A stretch of DNA of 64,000 nucleotides from Agrobacterium tumefaciens (GTDB lineage Bacteria; Pseudomonadota; Alphaproteobacteria; Rhizobiales; Rhizobiaceae). The notes under the pieces are model-generated. The model was not told where the DNA came from and searched no databases. It saw nothing but the letters and a program-made list of their open reading frames with translations. Positions 52,301 through 62,202 of the stretch are shown here, piece by piece. Positions within the stretch are counted from its first letter, which is position 1. Each line of letters starts with the position of its first letter. The translations under genes and the position numbers were made by a program. The stretch spans positions 1,411,001-1,475,000 of the forward strand of contig CP048470.1 of NCBI GenBank assembly GCA_025559845.1, read 5' to 3'.

Positions 52301-53743
52301 TCAATGGCCTTTCGAGATAAGCTGGTTGTAAAGCGCGGCATAAAGGCCGGCGCTTTTTTCCCAGGAAACATCGGATTTCATTCCCTGCTTCTGCATCTGC
52401 ATCCACAGTTTCGGATCTTGGTAATAACGGACGGTTCGGCGGATCGCCTGCCGCAGACCGTCCATAGTGATCGGAGAAAATTGCACGCCCGTCGCCGCCT
52501 TCTGGGCAATAGCCGCATGGTTGGCATCGATGACGGTGTCGGCGAGTCCACCGGTTCGTGCCACGACCGGAATGCAGCCGTAACGGAGGGCGTAAAGCTG
52601 GGTCAGTCCGCATGGCTCGAAGCGTGAGGGAATGATGATCGCATCGCAGCCGGCCTGCATCAGATGGGACAAGGGCTCGTTATAGCCGATCGCAACTCCA
52701 ACGCGGCCACGATGGCGCGATGCCGCAGCAAGGAGCGCGCCTTCGAGGGCGACATCGCCGGCACCAAGCACGACGAGGCGCCCGCCAAGCGACACGATGT
52801 CGTCAACAGCTTCCGCCATCAGGTCCAGACCCTTTTGCCAGGTCAGGCGCGAGATGATGCAGAAGAGAGGGCTGTCATCGTGATCGATCCGGAAATGTTC
52901 AGCCACCGCCTGCTTGTTGAGCTGACGGTTTTTAAGGTTGGCGGCAGAGTAATTATCGTGGATCAGATGGTCCGTTGCCGGATTCCATACGTCTGCATCG
53001 ATGCCGTTGACGATGCCGTGCAGCGCGTGGGAGCGACTGGCGATAACGCCTTCCAGCCCCATTCCGAATTGTGGCGTCAGTATTTCTTCCGCATAGGACG
53101 GGCTTACGGTGCTGAGGGCGGTGGCGGCCTGCAAGCCGCCTTTCAGGAAGCTGACGTCGTTATAATATTCGATGCCGTCGACGCCGAAGGCATGCACAGG
53201 CAGACCGAGCTGGCTGAAGATGTTGGCGCCGAACTGACCTTGAAATGCGATGTTGTGGATGGTCAGCAGGCTCGGAATTTCAGGCGTTTCGGCGTAGCGC
53301 ATATAGACCGGCGCCATCGCGGCCTGCCAGTCGTGAGCATGCAGAAGGTCAGGACGCCAGCCGGGAAGCTCTCCGGCGGCGATCCGGGCAGCCGCGAGCG
53401 ACAATGCAGCAAAGCGCTTCCAGTTGTCCGGGTAGTCCTTGCCGGTCTGATCGAGATAGGGGCCGCCGGAGCGTTCATAATAGGCCGGGGCATCGAGGAT
53501 CAGCAGGTCGAGGCCTTCGTGATGAACTTCCAGCACACCGGCCCTTTCACCCAGAAGATCGGTGAATTCATAACATTTGACCGGATCTTTAACCGTGCTT
53601 TTGACGGCAGGATATCCGGGTATCAGCGTTCGGGTTTTAATGCCGAAGGCGTCGAGAGCAATGGGAAGCGCGCCGGCAACATCGGCGAGCCCCCCGGTTT
53701 TGATCAGGGGATAAATTTCGGATGAAACCGAAAGAATATTCAT
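52301..53743 (-). CDS. glgA: Glycogen synthase (ADP-glucose type)
   Basis: 480-residue GT5 enzyme that elongates glycogen from ADP-glucose. The N-terminal motif [14 protein letters not shown] carries the nucleotide-contact lysine. The C-terminal lobe has [20 protein letters not shown] with the conserved glutamate, and [11 protein letters not shown]. The length matches the structurally known A. tumefaciens enzyme (480 residues). The start [13 protein letters not shown] was chosen by family; a longer frame adds 16 residues over the glgC stop. It is 5 bp after glgC. Confidence 0.95.
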   Translation of the reverse strand: MNILSVSSEIYPLIKTGGLADVAGALPIALDAFGIKTRTLIPGYPAVKSTVKDPVKCYEFTDLLGERAGVLEVHHEGLDLLILDAPAYYERSGGPYLDQTGKDYPDNWKRFAALSLAAARIAAGELPGWRPDLLHAHDWQAAMAPVYMRYAETPEIPSLLTIHNIAFQGQFGANIFSQLGLPVHAFGVDGIEYYNDVSFLKGGLQAATALSTVSPSYAEEILTPQFGMGLEGVIASRSHALHGIVNGIDADVWNPATDHLIHDNYSAANLKNRQLNKQAVAEHFRIDHDDSPLFCIISRLTWQKGLDLMAEAVDDIVSLGGRLVVLGAGDVALEGALLAAASRHRGRVGVAIGYNEPLSHLMQAGCDAIIIPSRFEPCGLTQLYALRYGCIPVVARTGGLADTVIDANHAAIAQKAATGVQFSPITMDGLRQAIRRTVRYYQDPKLWMQMQKQGMKSDVSWEKSAGLYAALYNQLISKGH

Positions 53744-53748
53744 GGGTG

Positions 53749-55011
53749 CTACAAATCCAGCTTGTCGATCATCGATTGGGTAATAAGGCAAATGCCGTTT
53801 TCGGTGCGGCGGAAACGTTTCGCATCGAGTTCGGGGTCTTCTCCAACAATCAATCCTTCCGGAATGACCACGCCATGGTCGATGACAACATTCTTAAGCT
53901 GGGCGTGACGCCCGATTTTCACACTCGGCAGTACTACGGCATTCTCAAGGCGGGAGTATGAATTGGCGCGAACACCTGTGAATAACAGGCTGCGCTGAAG
54001 CGCTGCGCCAGAGATGATGCAGTCGCCCGATACGACGGAAGATACCGCCGAGCCACGACGATCTTCATCGTCATGCACGAACTTGGCTGGCGGCGTAATT
54101 TCCGCATAGGTCCAGATCGGCCAGGATTTATCGTAGATATCGAGATCCGGCACCACGTCTGTCAGGTCGACATTGGCCTGCCAATAGGCATCGATGGTAC
54201 CGACGTCGCGCCAGTAGGGGCCATGCTCGAAATCGGAGCGAACGCAGGAGGAGGCGAAACGGTGCGCGACGGCTTTGCCGTGGGCAACGATGTAGGGAAT
54301 GATATCCTTGCCAAAATCGCGGCTCGATGTGGGATCGGCAGCATCGCGGCGAAGCGCGTCCATCAGAAACTTCGTGTGGAAGACATAGATGCCCATCGAG
54401 GCCAGCGCGAAGTTTTCATTGCCTGGAATGCCCGGCGGATCAGCAGGTTTTTCGATGAAATTGATGATCTCGTCTTTTTCGTTCACGTGCATGACGCCGA
54501 AGCCTGAGGCTTCCTTGCGTGGCACCTCGAGGCAGCCGATCGTCACGTCCGCACCCGAATCGACATGCTGCTGCAGCATGTATTCGTAGTCCATCTTGTA
54601 TATGTGGTCGCCGGCCAGGATGACCATATATTCGGGGCCATAGGGCTCGATGATATCGATGTTCTGATAGACCGCATCGGCCGTGCCTTCATACCATTGC
54701 GTTTCGGAAACGCGTTGGGAGGCGGGCAGAATATCAAAGCTTTCGTTTCGTTCGGGACGGAAGAAGTCCCAGCCGCGCTGCAAATGGCGGATCAGCGAAT
54801 GTGCCTTGTATTGCGTGGCAACGCCGATACGACGGATACCGGAGTTGAGCGCGTTCGACAGCGCGAAGTCGATGATGCGGGCCTTGCCACCGAAGTAGAC
54901 CGCGGGTTTTGCTCGCCGGTCCGTCAGTTCTTTCAGGCGGCTTCCTCTTCCGCCTGCGAGGACATAGGCCATTGCATCACGCGCCAAGGGCTGAACTCTC
55001 TTTTCTGACAT
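53749..55011 (-). CDS. glgC: Glucose-1-phosphate adenylyltransferase
   Basis: 420-residue allosteric enzyme that makes ADP-glucose, the committed step to glycogen. The nucleotide loop is [23 protein letters not shown], the catalytic aspartate is in [12 protein letters not shown], and the glucose-1-phosphate contact is in IDFIEKP-like [11 protein letters not shown]. The C-terminal left-handed helix (about 300-420) holds the activator region. A. tumefaciens GlgC is activated by fructose-6-phosphate and pyruvate and has the same length. GGGAGGA precedes the ATG. It lies 27 bp after glgB. Confidence 0.95.
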   Translation of the reverse strand: MSEKRVQPLARDAMAYVLAGGRGSRLKELTDRRAKPAVYFGGKARIIDFALSNALNSGIRRIGVATQYKAHSLIRHLQRGWDFFRPERNESFDILPASQRVSETQWYEGTADAVYQNIDIIEPYGPEYMVILAGDHIYKMDYEYMLQQHVDSGADVTIGCLEVPRKEASGFGVMHVNEKDEIINFIEKPADPPGIPGNENFALASMGIYVFHTKFLMDALRRDAADPTSSRDFGKDIIPYIVAHGKAVAHRFASSCVRSDFEHGPYWRDVGTIDAYWQANVDLTDVVPDLDIYDKSWPIWTYAEITPPAKFVHDDEDRRGSAVSSVVSGDCIISGAALQRSLLFTGVRANSYSRLENAVVLPSVKIGRHAQLKNVVIDHGVVIPEGLIVGEDPELDAKRFRRTENGICLITQSMIDKLDL

Positions 55012-55038
55012 GTCTTGTCCTCCCGTTTGTTGTTCCCG

Positions 55039-57246
55039 TCAGTTTTCCGGCTCGAGCATGATGGTTGCCAGCGGTGGCAGGACGATCATCGCTCCGATTT
55101 GCCCGCCGGCATCCACAGCTTGGACGCGTCCGCCATTTCCTTTGCCGCTGCCGCCGTAGATTTCGGCATCGGTGTTGAGAATTTCCCGCCAACGTCCGGC
55201 AGAAGGTAGCGGCACATAATAGCTTTCCCGATAAACCGGCGTCAGGTTGCTGATCACAGCCACGGGCTTCTCGCCTGGTGCCTTGCGCAACCATGCGAAG
55301 ACGGAGTTGTCGTGGTCCTCGACGACCAGCCACTGGAACCCGTCCGGTTCGCAGTCGCGCGCATGCAACGCCGGTTTGGAGCGATAGCTGAAATTCAGGT
55401 CTCGCACGAGGCGGCGCATGCCCTCGTGCATCGGGTATTGGCGCAGGTTCCAGTCAAGCGAACCCTTCTCGCTCCACTCGCTCCACTGTGCAAATTCCTG
55501 TCCCATGAACAGCAGCTTCTTGCCGGGGTAACCCCACATGAACGCATAATACGATCTGAGGTTCGCAAATTTTTGCCAGTCGTCGCCGGACATCTTGGCA
55601 ATCAGCGAGCCCTTGCCATGCACGACCTCGTCATGGCTGAGCGGTAGCACGAAATTTTCACTGAAGGCGTAAAGCAGTCCGAAGGTCAGTTCCTGATGGT
55701 GGAATTTGCGGTGCACCGGTTCACGCGAGAAATAGCTCAGCGTGTCGTGCATGAAGCCCATGTTCCACTTGAAGCCGAAGCCCAGGCCACCTTCATGAAC
55801 GGGTTGCGAGACTTTGGGCCAGGACGTGGATTCTTCCGCAATCGTCATGACACCGGGATGGGTGCCGTACACCAGCGAGTTCATTTTCTGCAGGAAGCGG
55901 ACGGACTCCAGATTTTCACGGCCGCCATATTCGTTCGGTATCCACTCGCCTTCCTTGCGGGAATAATCGAGGTAGAGCATCGATGCCACGGCATCGACGC
56001 GCAGTCCGTCGAGATGGAATTTCTCAGCCCAGAAAAGCGCGTTGTTTATAAGGTAAGACATGACCTCAACGCGGCCGAAATTGTAAATCGCGGTGTTCCA
56101 ATCCGGATGGAAGCCCTGACGTGGATCGGCGTGTTCATAAAGCGCGGTTCCGTCGAACCAGCGCAGGCCATGCTCATCTGTGGGGAAATGCGCCGGTACC
56201 CAGTCGAGAATGACACCAATGCCAACCTTGTGAGCACCGTTTACGAACCTTGCAAACCCTTCCGGATCCCCAAATCGGGCAGAAGGCGCGTAAAGGCCTG
56301 TTGTCTGGTAGCCCCACGAGGGATCGAATGGATGTTCGGAAATCGGCAGAAATTCGATGTGGGTAAAGCCCATATCGGTGCAGTAGGGGATCAGTCTTGC
56401 TGCAAGTTCGTCCCAGCTCAGGAAGGTACCGTCATCGCGTCGTTGCCATGAACCGGCATGCACCTCGTAAATACTGATCGGCTGGCGTCGCTGGTCGACT
56501 GTTGCCCAATGTTCGCGGTGCGCGTGGTCTTCCCATTGCTGAGTAAGTTCCAGGGCTGTCACCGAGGCGTTTTTGGGACGAAGCTCTGCTTTTCTGGCAA
56601 AGGGGTCAGCCTTCAGCGGCAACAGCTCGCCATTGGCGCCGACGATCTCGAATTTGTAGGCGCAGCCTGCATAGACATCAGGTGCAAAAATTTCCCAGAT
56701 GCCGGTGTCCTTGCGAAAACGCATGACGTGCCGGCGGCCATCCCAATTGTTGAAATCGCCGACAACGGAAACGCGCCGGGCATTGGGCGCCCAGACCGCA
56801 AAGTGAAAACCTTCAACTCCTTCGAGTTTCAGCGGGTGTGCACCCATCTTGTCGAAGAGGCGCAGATGCGACCCTTCGCGAACGAAATAGTCGTCCATCG
56901 GACCAAGAACGGGGCCGAAGCTGTACGGATCGGTTACAGCCCATTCCGCATCATCGCGACAGGCACGGTAACGGATCGGCTGGCGCGACGGCAGGTCGAC
57001 CAAGCCCTCAAAAAATCCATCGGTATCGATGCGCTTCAGCTCTCCGGCGATATGACCGTCCAGCCGCATCACCGTCACTTCTTCGGCGCCTGGAATAAAA
57101 CAGCGCGCAACGAAATTTCCCGGCGTTCCGTGAACGCCGAGAATTGCAAAGGGATTGGAGTGCAAACCGCTCTTGATTGCCTCTATTTCAGCCTGTGTTA
57201 CCTCACCAGTTTTTTTCTCGTCGGCCGAATTGAGCGGTTTTTTCAT
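55039..57246 (-). CDS. glgB: 1,4-alpha-glucan branching enzyme
   Basis: 735-residue GH13 enzyme that forms alpha-1,6 branches. There are two N-terminal beta-domains (CBM48, about 35-110 and 130-225, with WAPNARRVSVVGDFNNWDGR). The catalytic barrel has VILDWVPAHF, the nucleophile in LRVDAVASMLYLDYSR, the acid/base in TIAEESTSWP, and LPLSHDEVVHGKGS. The C-terminal beta-domain ends at ATIMLEPEN. The ATG overlaps the glgP stop by one base (TGATG). GGAGAG lies upstream. Confidence 0.95.
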   Translation of the reverse strand: MKKPLNSADEKKTGEVTQAEIEAIKSGLHSNPFAILGVHGTPGNFVARCFIPGAEEVTVMRLDGHIAGELKRIDTDGFFEGLVDLPSRQPIRYRACRDDAEWAVTDPYSFGPVLGPMDDYFVREGSHLRLFDKMGAHPLKLEGVEGFHFAVWAPNARRVSVVGDFNNWDGRRHVMRFRKDTGIWEIFAPDVYAGCAYKFEIVGANGELLPLKADPFARKAELRPKNASVTALELTQQWEDHAHREHWATVDQRRQPISIYEVHAGSWQRRDDGTFLSWDELAARLIPYCTDMGFTHIEFLPISEHPFDPSWGYQTTGLYAPSARFGDPEGFARFVNGAHKVGIGVILDWVPAHFPTDEHGLRWFDGTALYEHADPRQGFHPDWNTAIYNFGRVEVMSYLINNALFWAEKFHLDGLRVDAVASMLYLDYSRKEGEWIPNEYGGRENLESVRFLQKMNSLVYGTHPGVMTIAEESTSWPKVSQPVHEGGLGFGFKWNMGFMHDTLSYFSREPVHRKFHHQELTFGLLYAFSENFVLPLSHDEVVHGKGSLIAKMSGDDWQKFANLRSYYAFMWGYPGKKLLFMGQEFAQWSEWSEKGSLDWNLRQYPMHEGMRRLVRDLNFSYRSKPALHARDCEPDGFQWLVVEDHDNSVFAWLRKAPGEKPVAVISNLTPVYRESYYVPLPSAGRWREILNTDAEIYGGSGKGNGGRVQAVDAGGQIGAMIVLPPLATIMLEPEN

Positions 57247-59708
57247 CAGGCTCTCCAGATTTCTGACGCATATTGCCGGATTGTCCGGTCGGATGAGAAC
57301 CAGCCCATGCGTGCGGTATTGCGGATGGTTTTGGAATACCAGGCTGTGGGGTCGCCCCAGATCGTGTCGACCTCGCGTTGTGCCCGCGCATAGTCGTCGA
57401 AGTCGGCGGTGACCATGAACCAGTCGCTGTTGTAGAGTCCGTCCATCAGTCCGGAGAAACGTGAGCGGTCATCGGGCGAGAAAACACCGGAAGCGATCGA
57501 TGAAAGCGCCTGAGACAGTTCCGCCGAGCCCTCGATGATGGCGCGTGGATTGTGACCGTCAGCACGTGTTTTCGCGACTTCTTCGGCGGTCATGCCGAAA
57601 ATGACGATATTATCGGCACCAACGTGATCGCGCATCTCCACGTTCGCCCCGTCAAGCGTGCCGATGGTGAGGGCGCCATTCAGAGCGAATTTCATGTTGC
57701 CGGTGCCGGATGCTTCCATGCCGGCAGTGGAAATCTGTTCCGAGAGGTCGGCGGCGGGAACCATGATTTCCGCCAGCGAGACGTTGTAGTTCGGAATGAA
57801 CACGACTTTCAGCAGCCCGCGCACGGCCGGATCATTGTTGATGACCCGAGCGATATCATTGGCGAGTTTGATGATGAGCTTGGCGTTGTGGTAACTTGGT
57901 GCGGCCTTGCCGGCGAAGAACTTCACGCGCGGCACCCAGTCAAGCTCCGGATGAGAGCGGATCTGGTCGTAAAGCGCCACCGTTTCCACGAGATTGAGAA
58001 GCTGCCGCTTGTATTCGTGAATACGCTTGATCTGGATGTCGAAGATTGCGGATGGATCGACACGGATGCCCATGCGCTGTGCAACCGTGTTTGCCAGTCG
58101 AACCTTGTTCAAACGCTTTACTTCGGCAAACTTGTCGCGGAAGCTCGAATCTTCCGCGAATCTGTCCAGCGCCGTCAGCTTCTCCGCATCGTCGAGGAAC
58201 TCGTCGCCGATTGCCTCGCGGATGAGCCCAGTCAGGCCGGGATTACATTGCATCAACCAGCGGCGGGGCGTGATGCCGTTCGTCTTGTTGTTGATGCGGT
58301 CGGGATAAAGGTTATGGAGGTCTGCGAAGACCGTTTCCTTCATCAGATCGGTGTGCAGTGCCGAAACGCCGTTGATCGAGTGGGAACCGATGAAGGCGAG
58401 GTTGCCCATGCGGACCCGTCGCTCGCCAGTCTCATCGATAAGGGAGATGGCGCGGATCTGTTGATCGACCATCTTCTTTTCCTTGCGGGCAAACACCAGT
58501 GTATTGGCGTTGATCGCATAAATGATCTGCATGTGGCGTGGCAAAAGACGCTCGAGCAGCGGGACCGGCCAGCTTTCCAGCGCTTCGGGAAGCAGCGTGT
58601 GGTTGGTGTAAGAGAAGGTGCCCTGCGTGATTTTCCAGGCCTCCTCGAACTCCAGGCCATGGACGTCGCAGAGCAAACGCATCATTTCGGCGATGGAGAT
58701 GGCCGGATGAGTGTCGTTGAGCTGAATGGACACCTTGTCAGGCAGCGATGTGAAGTCCGGATACTGCTGTAAATGGCGACGCAGAATGTCCTGCAGGGAT
58801 GCGGACGAAAAGAAGAACTCTTGTCTCAGACGCAGTTCCTGTCCGGCTGGCGTGGCGTCTGCGGGATAGAGAACGCGCGTCAGGCTCTCGGCCTTGTTGC
58901 TTTCGCGCAGTGCGCCGATGTGATCGCCTGCGTTGAATGCAGCGAGCAGGATCGGGTCAATAGGCTGGGCAGACCAGAGACGCAGCGTGTTGACGCGGGT
59001 GCCGCGCCAACCGACAACAGGTGTGTCCACTGCCATGGCGATGACGCGCTCTGCAGGCTTCCACACGAAGCGCTGCGGTTCTTCGTATCCGCCAATGGTT
59101 TCGACAGAGCCACCGAAGCCGATTTCGTAAGAGCTTTCGCGGCGCTCGAATTCCCAGGGGTTACCGTGAGCAAGCCAGGTTTCCGGCAGCTCAACCTGCC
59201 AGCCATCGGCCATCTGCTGACGGAAAAGCCCGTGCACATAGCGGATGCCATAACCATAGGCGGGAATGTCGACCGTTGCCATGGATTCCATGAAACAGGC
59301 GGCCAAACGTCCGAGGCCACCATTGCCGAGGGCAGCGTCCGGCTCCAAACCCGCGATGACATCAAGATCAACGCCGAGGGACGACAAGGCATCCTTGATT
59401 TCATGCATCAGGCCGAGATTGGAGATTGCGTCGCGCATCAGACGACCGATCAGAAACTCCAGCGACAGGTAATAAACGCGCTTGGAATTGTCCTGGTAGG
59501 CCTTGCGGGTGGATTCCATCCACTTGTCGATGATGCGGTCGCGAACGACGAGGATTGTGGCCGTCAGCCAGTCGTGAGGCTTGGCAACCTTGACGTCCTT
59601 GCCGATACGATAGGTCAGTCGCTCGATGATTTCGTTGGCCATGATCTCCGGGTTGGAGCTGCGCGGCGCGGGACGAGGGAGGTCGTTGGTGGCGAGTTTG
59701 TTGATCAT
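57246..59708 (-). CDS. glgP: Glycogen phosphorylase
   Basis: 820-residue GT35 enzyme that releases glucose-1-phosphate from glycogen. The pyridoxal phosphate lysine is in EASGTGNMKFALNGALTIG. Other active-site blocks are LGNGGLGRLAACF near residue 130, and RIHEYKRQLLN. The glycogen-storage residues normal for bacterial enzymes are present and there is no plant-type insert. It heads the glg operon. The ribosome site is poor (AAGG 12 bases before the ATG); MANEIIERL at residue 23 is a possible shorter start. Confidence 0.94.
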   Translation of the reverse strand: MINKLATNDLPRPAPRSSNPEIMANEIIERLTYRIGKDVKVAKPHDWLTATILVVRDRIIDKWMESTRKAYQDNSKRVYYLSLEFLIGRLMRDAISNLGLMHEIKDALSSLGVDLDVIAGLEPDAALGNGGLGRLAACFMESMATVDIPAYGYGIRYVHGLFRQQMADGWQVELPETWLAHGNPWEFERRESSYEIGFGGSVETIGGYEEPQRFVWKPAERVIAMAVDTPVVGWRGTRVNTLRLWSAQPIDPILLAAFNAGDHIGALRESNKAESLTRVLYPADATPAGQELRLRQEFFFSSASLQDILRRHLQQYPDFTSLPDKVSIQLNDTHPAISIAEMMRLLCDVHGLEFEEAWKITQGTFSYTNHTLLPEALESWPVPLLERLLPRHMQIIYAINANTLVFARKEKKMVDQQIRAISLIDETGERRVRMGNLAFIGSHSINGVSALHTDLMKETVFADLHNLYPDRINNKTNGITPRRWLMQCNPGLTGLIREAIGDEFLDDAEKLTALDRFAEDSSFRDKFAEVKRLNKVRLANTVAQRMGIRVDPSAIFDIQIKRIHEYKRQLLNLVETVALYDQIRSHPELDWVPRVKFFAGKAAPSYHNAKLIIKLANDIARVINNDPAVRGLLKVVFIPNYNVSLAEIMVPAADLSEQISTAGMEASGTGNMKFALNGALTIGTLDGANVEMRDHVGADNIVIFGMTAEEVAKTRADGHNPRAIIEGSAELSQALSSIASGVFSPDDRSRFSGLMDGLYNSDWFMVTADFDDYARAQREVDTIWGDPTAWYSKTIRNTARMGWFSSDRTIRQYASEIWRA

Positions 59709-60032
59709 TGGTCGGTCAGCACCTTGGTGGGAGGAGAGGGTCTGATTGTGTCGATCCGGCTTACCTGTAACGGTGCCAGTTTATGCATCGATATGGAGGT
59801 GTGGCAACAGCGTTTTTTTTGGAAAGATGAAGAGCTTAATATTGGAAAAGAAAGCTTTTTCTCATAGGCTCGCGAGATTATGCCCTGCCGGTGCGTTGGA
59901 CGATTTCAGTTCCGCCACCTTGGCGCATCTGTCCGGAAAATCATTGGTGAAGTAAAAAAACGGCTTACGTAACGCTTTGCGGATGCCTGTTGTGCCGGAA
60001 CTTTATCGTCCCCAGAGCTGTCCGGCATCCCA
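59709..60032. promoter_or_regulatory. glgP upstream region
   Basis: This 324-bp gap shows no gene. It should hold the promoter of the glycogen operon. Visible features are an eight-T run (59813-59820), a palindromic AAAGCTTT block near 59850, and a seven-A run at 59957-59963 that could be the tail of a weak leftward terminator for the amidotransferase gene. A perfect 7-bp stem CCGGCAT/ATGCCGG at 60022-60041 spans the amidotransferase stop codon. No recognised operator was seen. Confidence 0.35.
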
Positions 60033-60803
60033 TCATGCCGGTTCGAAGTTTTCGGCAGTCATTCCGCAGGCGCTGATCCTGACGACGGTATTGGGTGGTA
60101 CGACACACCAGGGTGCGGCATCGAAAGAAAAAGGCTCGGAACTGATGGCGATACCGTCTTCAAGCGCGCGCCAATAGAGCGATGGCGGCGTCGCGTCGCT
60201 CGACCAACGGAATGCGTGCAGGCAGTCCCCATCCATGAGCACCGCGCTGAAGCGCAATGCGGAGGTAACGCCGCCGGCAATCATCTTTTCCCGACAGAGT
60301 TTAAGGGCTCTGGCGATTGCCGATACCGGATCTTCTTGAAGGTTGTGGCCGGCCGCAATCAGGAAGATTGCTTCGCTGTCGCCGGTGCCGCGTCTGGCAG
60401 AATAGATGTGATCGGGAATGAGAGAATCGACATCCCGCCTTATCCGCTCATAACCGCCGATCTGGCCGTTATGCATGAAAAGATGGCGGCCAAGGGAGAA
60501 GGGATGGCAATTGGCACGGGACACTTCGCCTGACGTCGCTGAACGGACGTGCGCCATGAACATTCCGGAGCGGATCTGATGGCAGAGGGCTGCAAGATTG
60601 GCGTCAGACCAGGCAGGCCGCGTATCACGAAAGACGCCGGGCGCGCCGCGTTCTCCATACCAGCCAATGCCGCAGCCGTCGCCGTTGACGACGGTCTTGG
60701 CTTCTCGCGCCGCCATTGATTGGCTGACAAGCGAGGCCTCTGGCTCGATCAGAAGGCTGTCGAGCCAGACAGGTTTGCCCGAATAGGCGAAAAGGCGGCA
60801 CAT
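60033..60803 (-). CDS. Class II glutamine amidotransferase (YafJ/EgtC type)
   Basis: 256-residue N-terminal-nucleophile hydrolase. The catalytic residue is C2 (MCRLFAYSG). Other glutaminase blocks are NGDGCGIGWYG, HVRSATSGEVSRANCHPFSLGRHLFMHNGQI and GTGDSEAIFLI. It stands alone without a synthase partner domain, as in YafJ and EgtC (gamma-glutamyl hydrolase in ergothioneine synthesis); no other ergothioneine genes are nearby. The ATG directly follows the racemase gene stop (TAA-ATG), so both are one transcript. Confidence 0.87.
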   Translation of the reverse strand: MCRLFAYSGKPVWLDSLLIEPEASLVSQSMAAREAKTVVNGDGCGIGWYGERGAPGVFRDTRPAWSDANLAALCHQIRSGMFMAHVRSATSGEVSRANCHPFSLGRHLFMHNGQIGGYERIRRDVDSLIPDHIYSARRGTGDSEAIFLIAAGHNLQEDPVSAIARALKLCREKMIAGGVTSALRFSAVLMDGDCLHAFRWSSDATPPSLYWRALEDGIAISSEPFSFDAAPWCVVPPNTVVRISACGMTAENFEPA

Positions 60804-61520
60804 TTACGCGGCTTTGTGAAGTGTGCCGCCTTCCAGTGCGAACCTGACGGCCGCCTTTGCGTGAATTTCCGTCGAGTCGTAGCCCGGCAACGGCAATGAG
60901 TTCGGATCGATCAGAAGTGAAATTTCAGTGCAGCCCAGGATGATCGAGTCGACACCCAATCCACGCGCCTTCTCAATGATGTCGAGATATGTCTGACGTG
61001 ACGTTGCTTTGACCTCGCCACGGCATAGTTCGCTGAAGATGATGTCATGGACAGCAACCCTGTCTTCCATCTCCGGCACGAAGACCTCGATGCCATTTTG
61101 GCGCATGCGGTCGGTGTAGAAACCATGCTCCATCGTGTAGCGTGTTGCGAGAAGCAGCGGCTTGCTGCGGCCGTCAGCTTTCAGAGCTGCAGCGGTCTCG
61201 TCGATGATGTCGATCAGCGTGACGCCTGACATCTTTGCCACGGTGTCTGCGACAAGATGCATGGTGTTGGTGCAGATCAGTACACAGTCCGCACCTGCAT
61301 CGGCCAGGCGGGCGCCGGCCGCACCGAGGAGCGCGCCAGCCTCATCCCAACGATCTGCCTTTTGCAGCGCAACCACCTGGGAGAAATCAAGCGAATGCAT
61401 GACGAGATCAGCCGATACCAGGCCGCCGCATCTTTCGCGCACTGCCTCATTGATGAGCCGGTAGTAGGTTGCCGTCGATTCCCAGCTCATGCCGCCGATC
61501 AGTCCGATCCGTTTCATCAT
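60804..61520 (-). CDS. Aspartate/glutamate racemase family protein
   Basis: 238-residue member of the Asp/Glu racemase superfamily. The two catalytic cysteines are C83 in LICTNTMHLV and C197 in IILGCTEISLLI. RIGLIGGMSWESTATYYRLIN is the family N-terminus of the YgeA type, which racemises amino acids such as homoserine or aspartate. The start has GAGGG 6 bases upstream; a second ATG follows directly. Its promoter region is shared with a divergent Lrp/AsnC regulator gene, which probably responds to the amino acid made or used. Confidence 0.87.
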   Translation of the reverse strand: MMKRIGLIGGMSWESTATYYRLINEAVRERCGGLVSADLVMHSLDFSQVVALQKADRWDEAGALLGAAGARLADAGADCVLICTNTMHLVADTVAKMSGVTLIDIIDETAAALKADGRSKPLLLATRYTMEHGFYTDRMRQNGIEVFVPEMEDRVAVHDIIFSELCRGEVKATSRQTYLDIIEKARGLGVDSIILGCTEISLLIDPNSLPLPGYDSTEIHAKAAVRFALEGGTLHKAA

Positions 61521-61620
61521 GTCTTCCCTCGGTATGATTTCGATTGGCCCCATGATGCCATTCATCTTGGGAGATTTTGATGCGTTGTTTACGGCGTAAT
61601 GTCTGGTCCATGCATTCCAT

Positions 61621-61646
61621 TTGCTCATTAAATTTAAAATGTGCAA
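61621..61646. promoter_or_regulatory. 26-bp palindrome, probable Lrp/AsnC operator
   Basis: TTGC-T-CATT and its exact inverse AATG-T-GCAA flank an 8-base AT-only centre (AAATTTAA). It lies between the divergent racemase gene (101 bp from its start) and the Lrp/AsnC gene (41 bp before its start). An AT-rich centre between symmetric arms is what Lrp-type regulators bind, so autoregulation and control of the racemase gene are inferred. Confidence 0.65.
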
Positions 61647-61686
61647 TTCATTTGCGCCATGAAGAAATTCGACGCATCATCGAAAC

Positions 61687-62148
61687 ATGATTGATGACCG
61701 TGACCGTCGCATTCTTGCGATTCTCCAGCAAAATGCCGAAACGCCGCTCGCCGATATCGCCGAGCAGGTTTCCCTCTCGCCATCTGCCTGTTCGCGACGA
61801 CTGACCCGGCTGCGGAGTGAGGGTTACATCACCGGCACAATGGCGCTGCTGGACAGAAAAAAGGCCAATCTGCCGACGACGGTTTTCCTGCTTGTGAGAA
61901 CAGGACTGCACGGCGAAGAGTGGCTCGAACGCTTTCATTCGGCGGTCAGCACAATTCCCGAAATCGTCGAGGTCCACCGGCTTACCGGCAATTTCGATTA
62001 TATTCTCAAGCTGGTTCTGCCGAACGTCGAATATTACGACACGGTCTACAAGCAAATCATCCGGCGTGTCGAACTCTACGACATGTCGGCCTACATCTCG
62101 ATGGAAACGGTCAAGCTGTCGACAGCTTTACCGACGACGCACATTTGA
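61687..62148 (+). CDS. Lrp/AsnC-family transcriptional regulator
   Basis: 153-residue regulator. The N-terminal helix-turn-helix (about 1-60) reads [36 protein letters not shown]. The C-terminal RAM domain (about 70-145) has the ligand-binding turn [14 protein letters not shown]. It should form dimers and octamers and respond to an amino acid. It is divergent from the racemase / amidotransferase genes with a large palindrome between, which makes these its likely targets. There is no clear ribosome site before the ATG. Confidence 0.9.
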   Translation: MIDDRDRRILAILQQNAETPLADIAEQVSLSPSACSRRLTRLRSEGYITGTMALLDRKKANLPTTVFLLVRTGLHGEEWLERFHSAVSTIPEIVEVHRLTGNFDYILKLVLPNVEYYDTVYKQIIRRVELYDMSAYISMETVKLSTALPTTHI

Positions 62149-62202
62149 AAGCAACGCTTTTTCAGGGTCGTGGAACGCCTCTAGTGAGGCCTCCTTGAAC
62201 TC

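Noticed and set aside
59813-59860. Poly-T run and AAAGCTTT block upstream of glgP considered as a terminator
   Set aside because: No stable stem precedes the T-run in either direction; treated as AT-rich promoter DNA.
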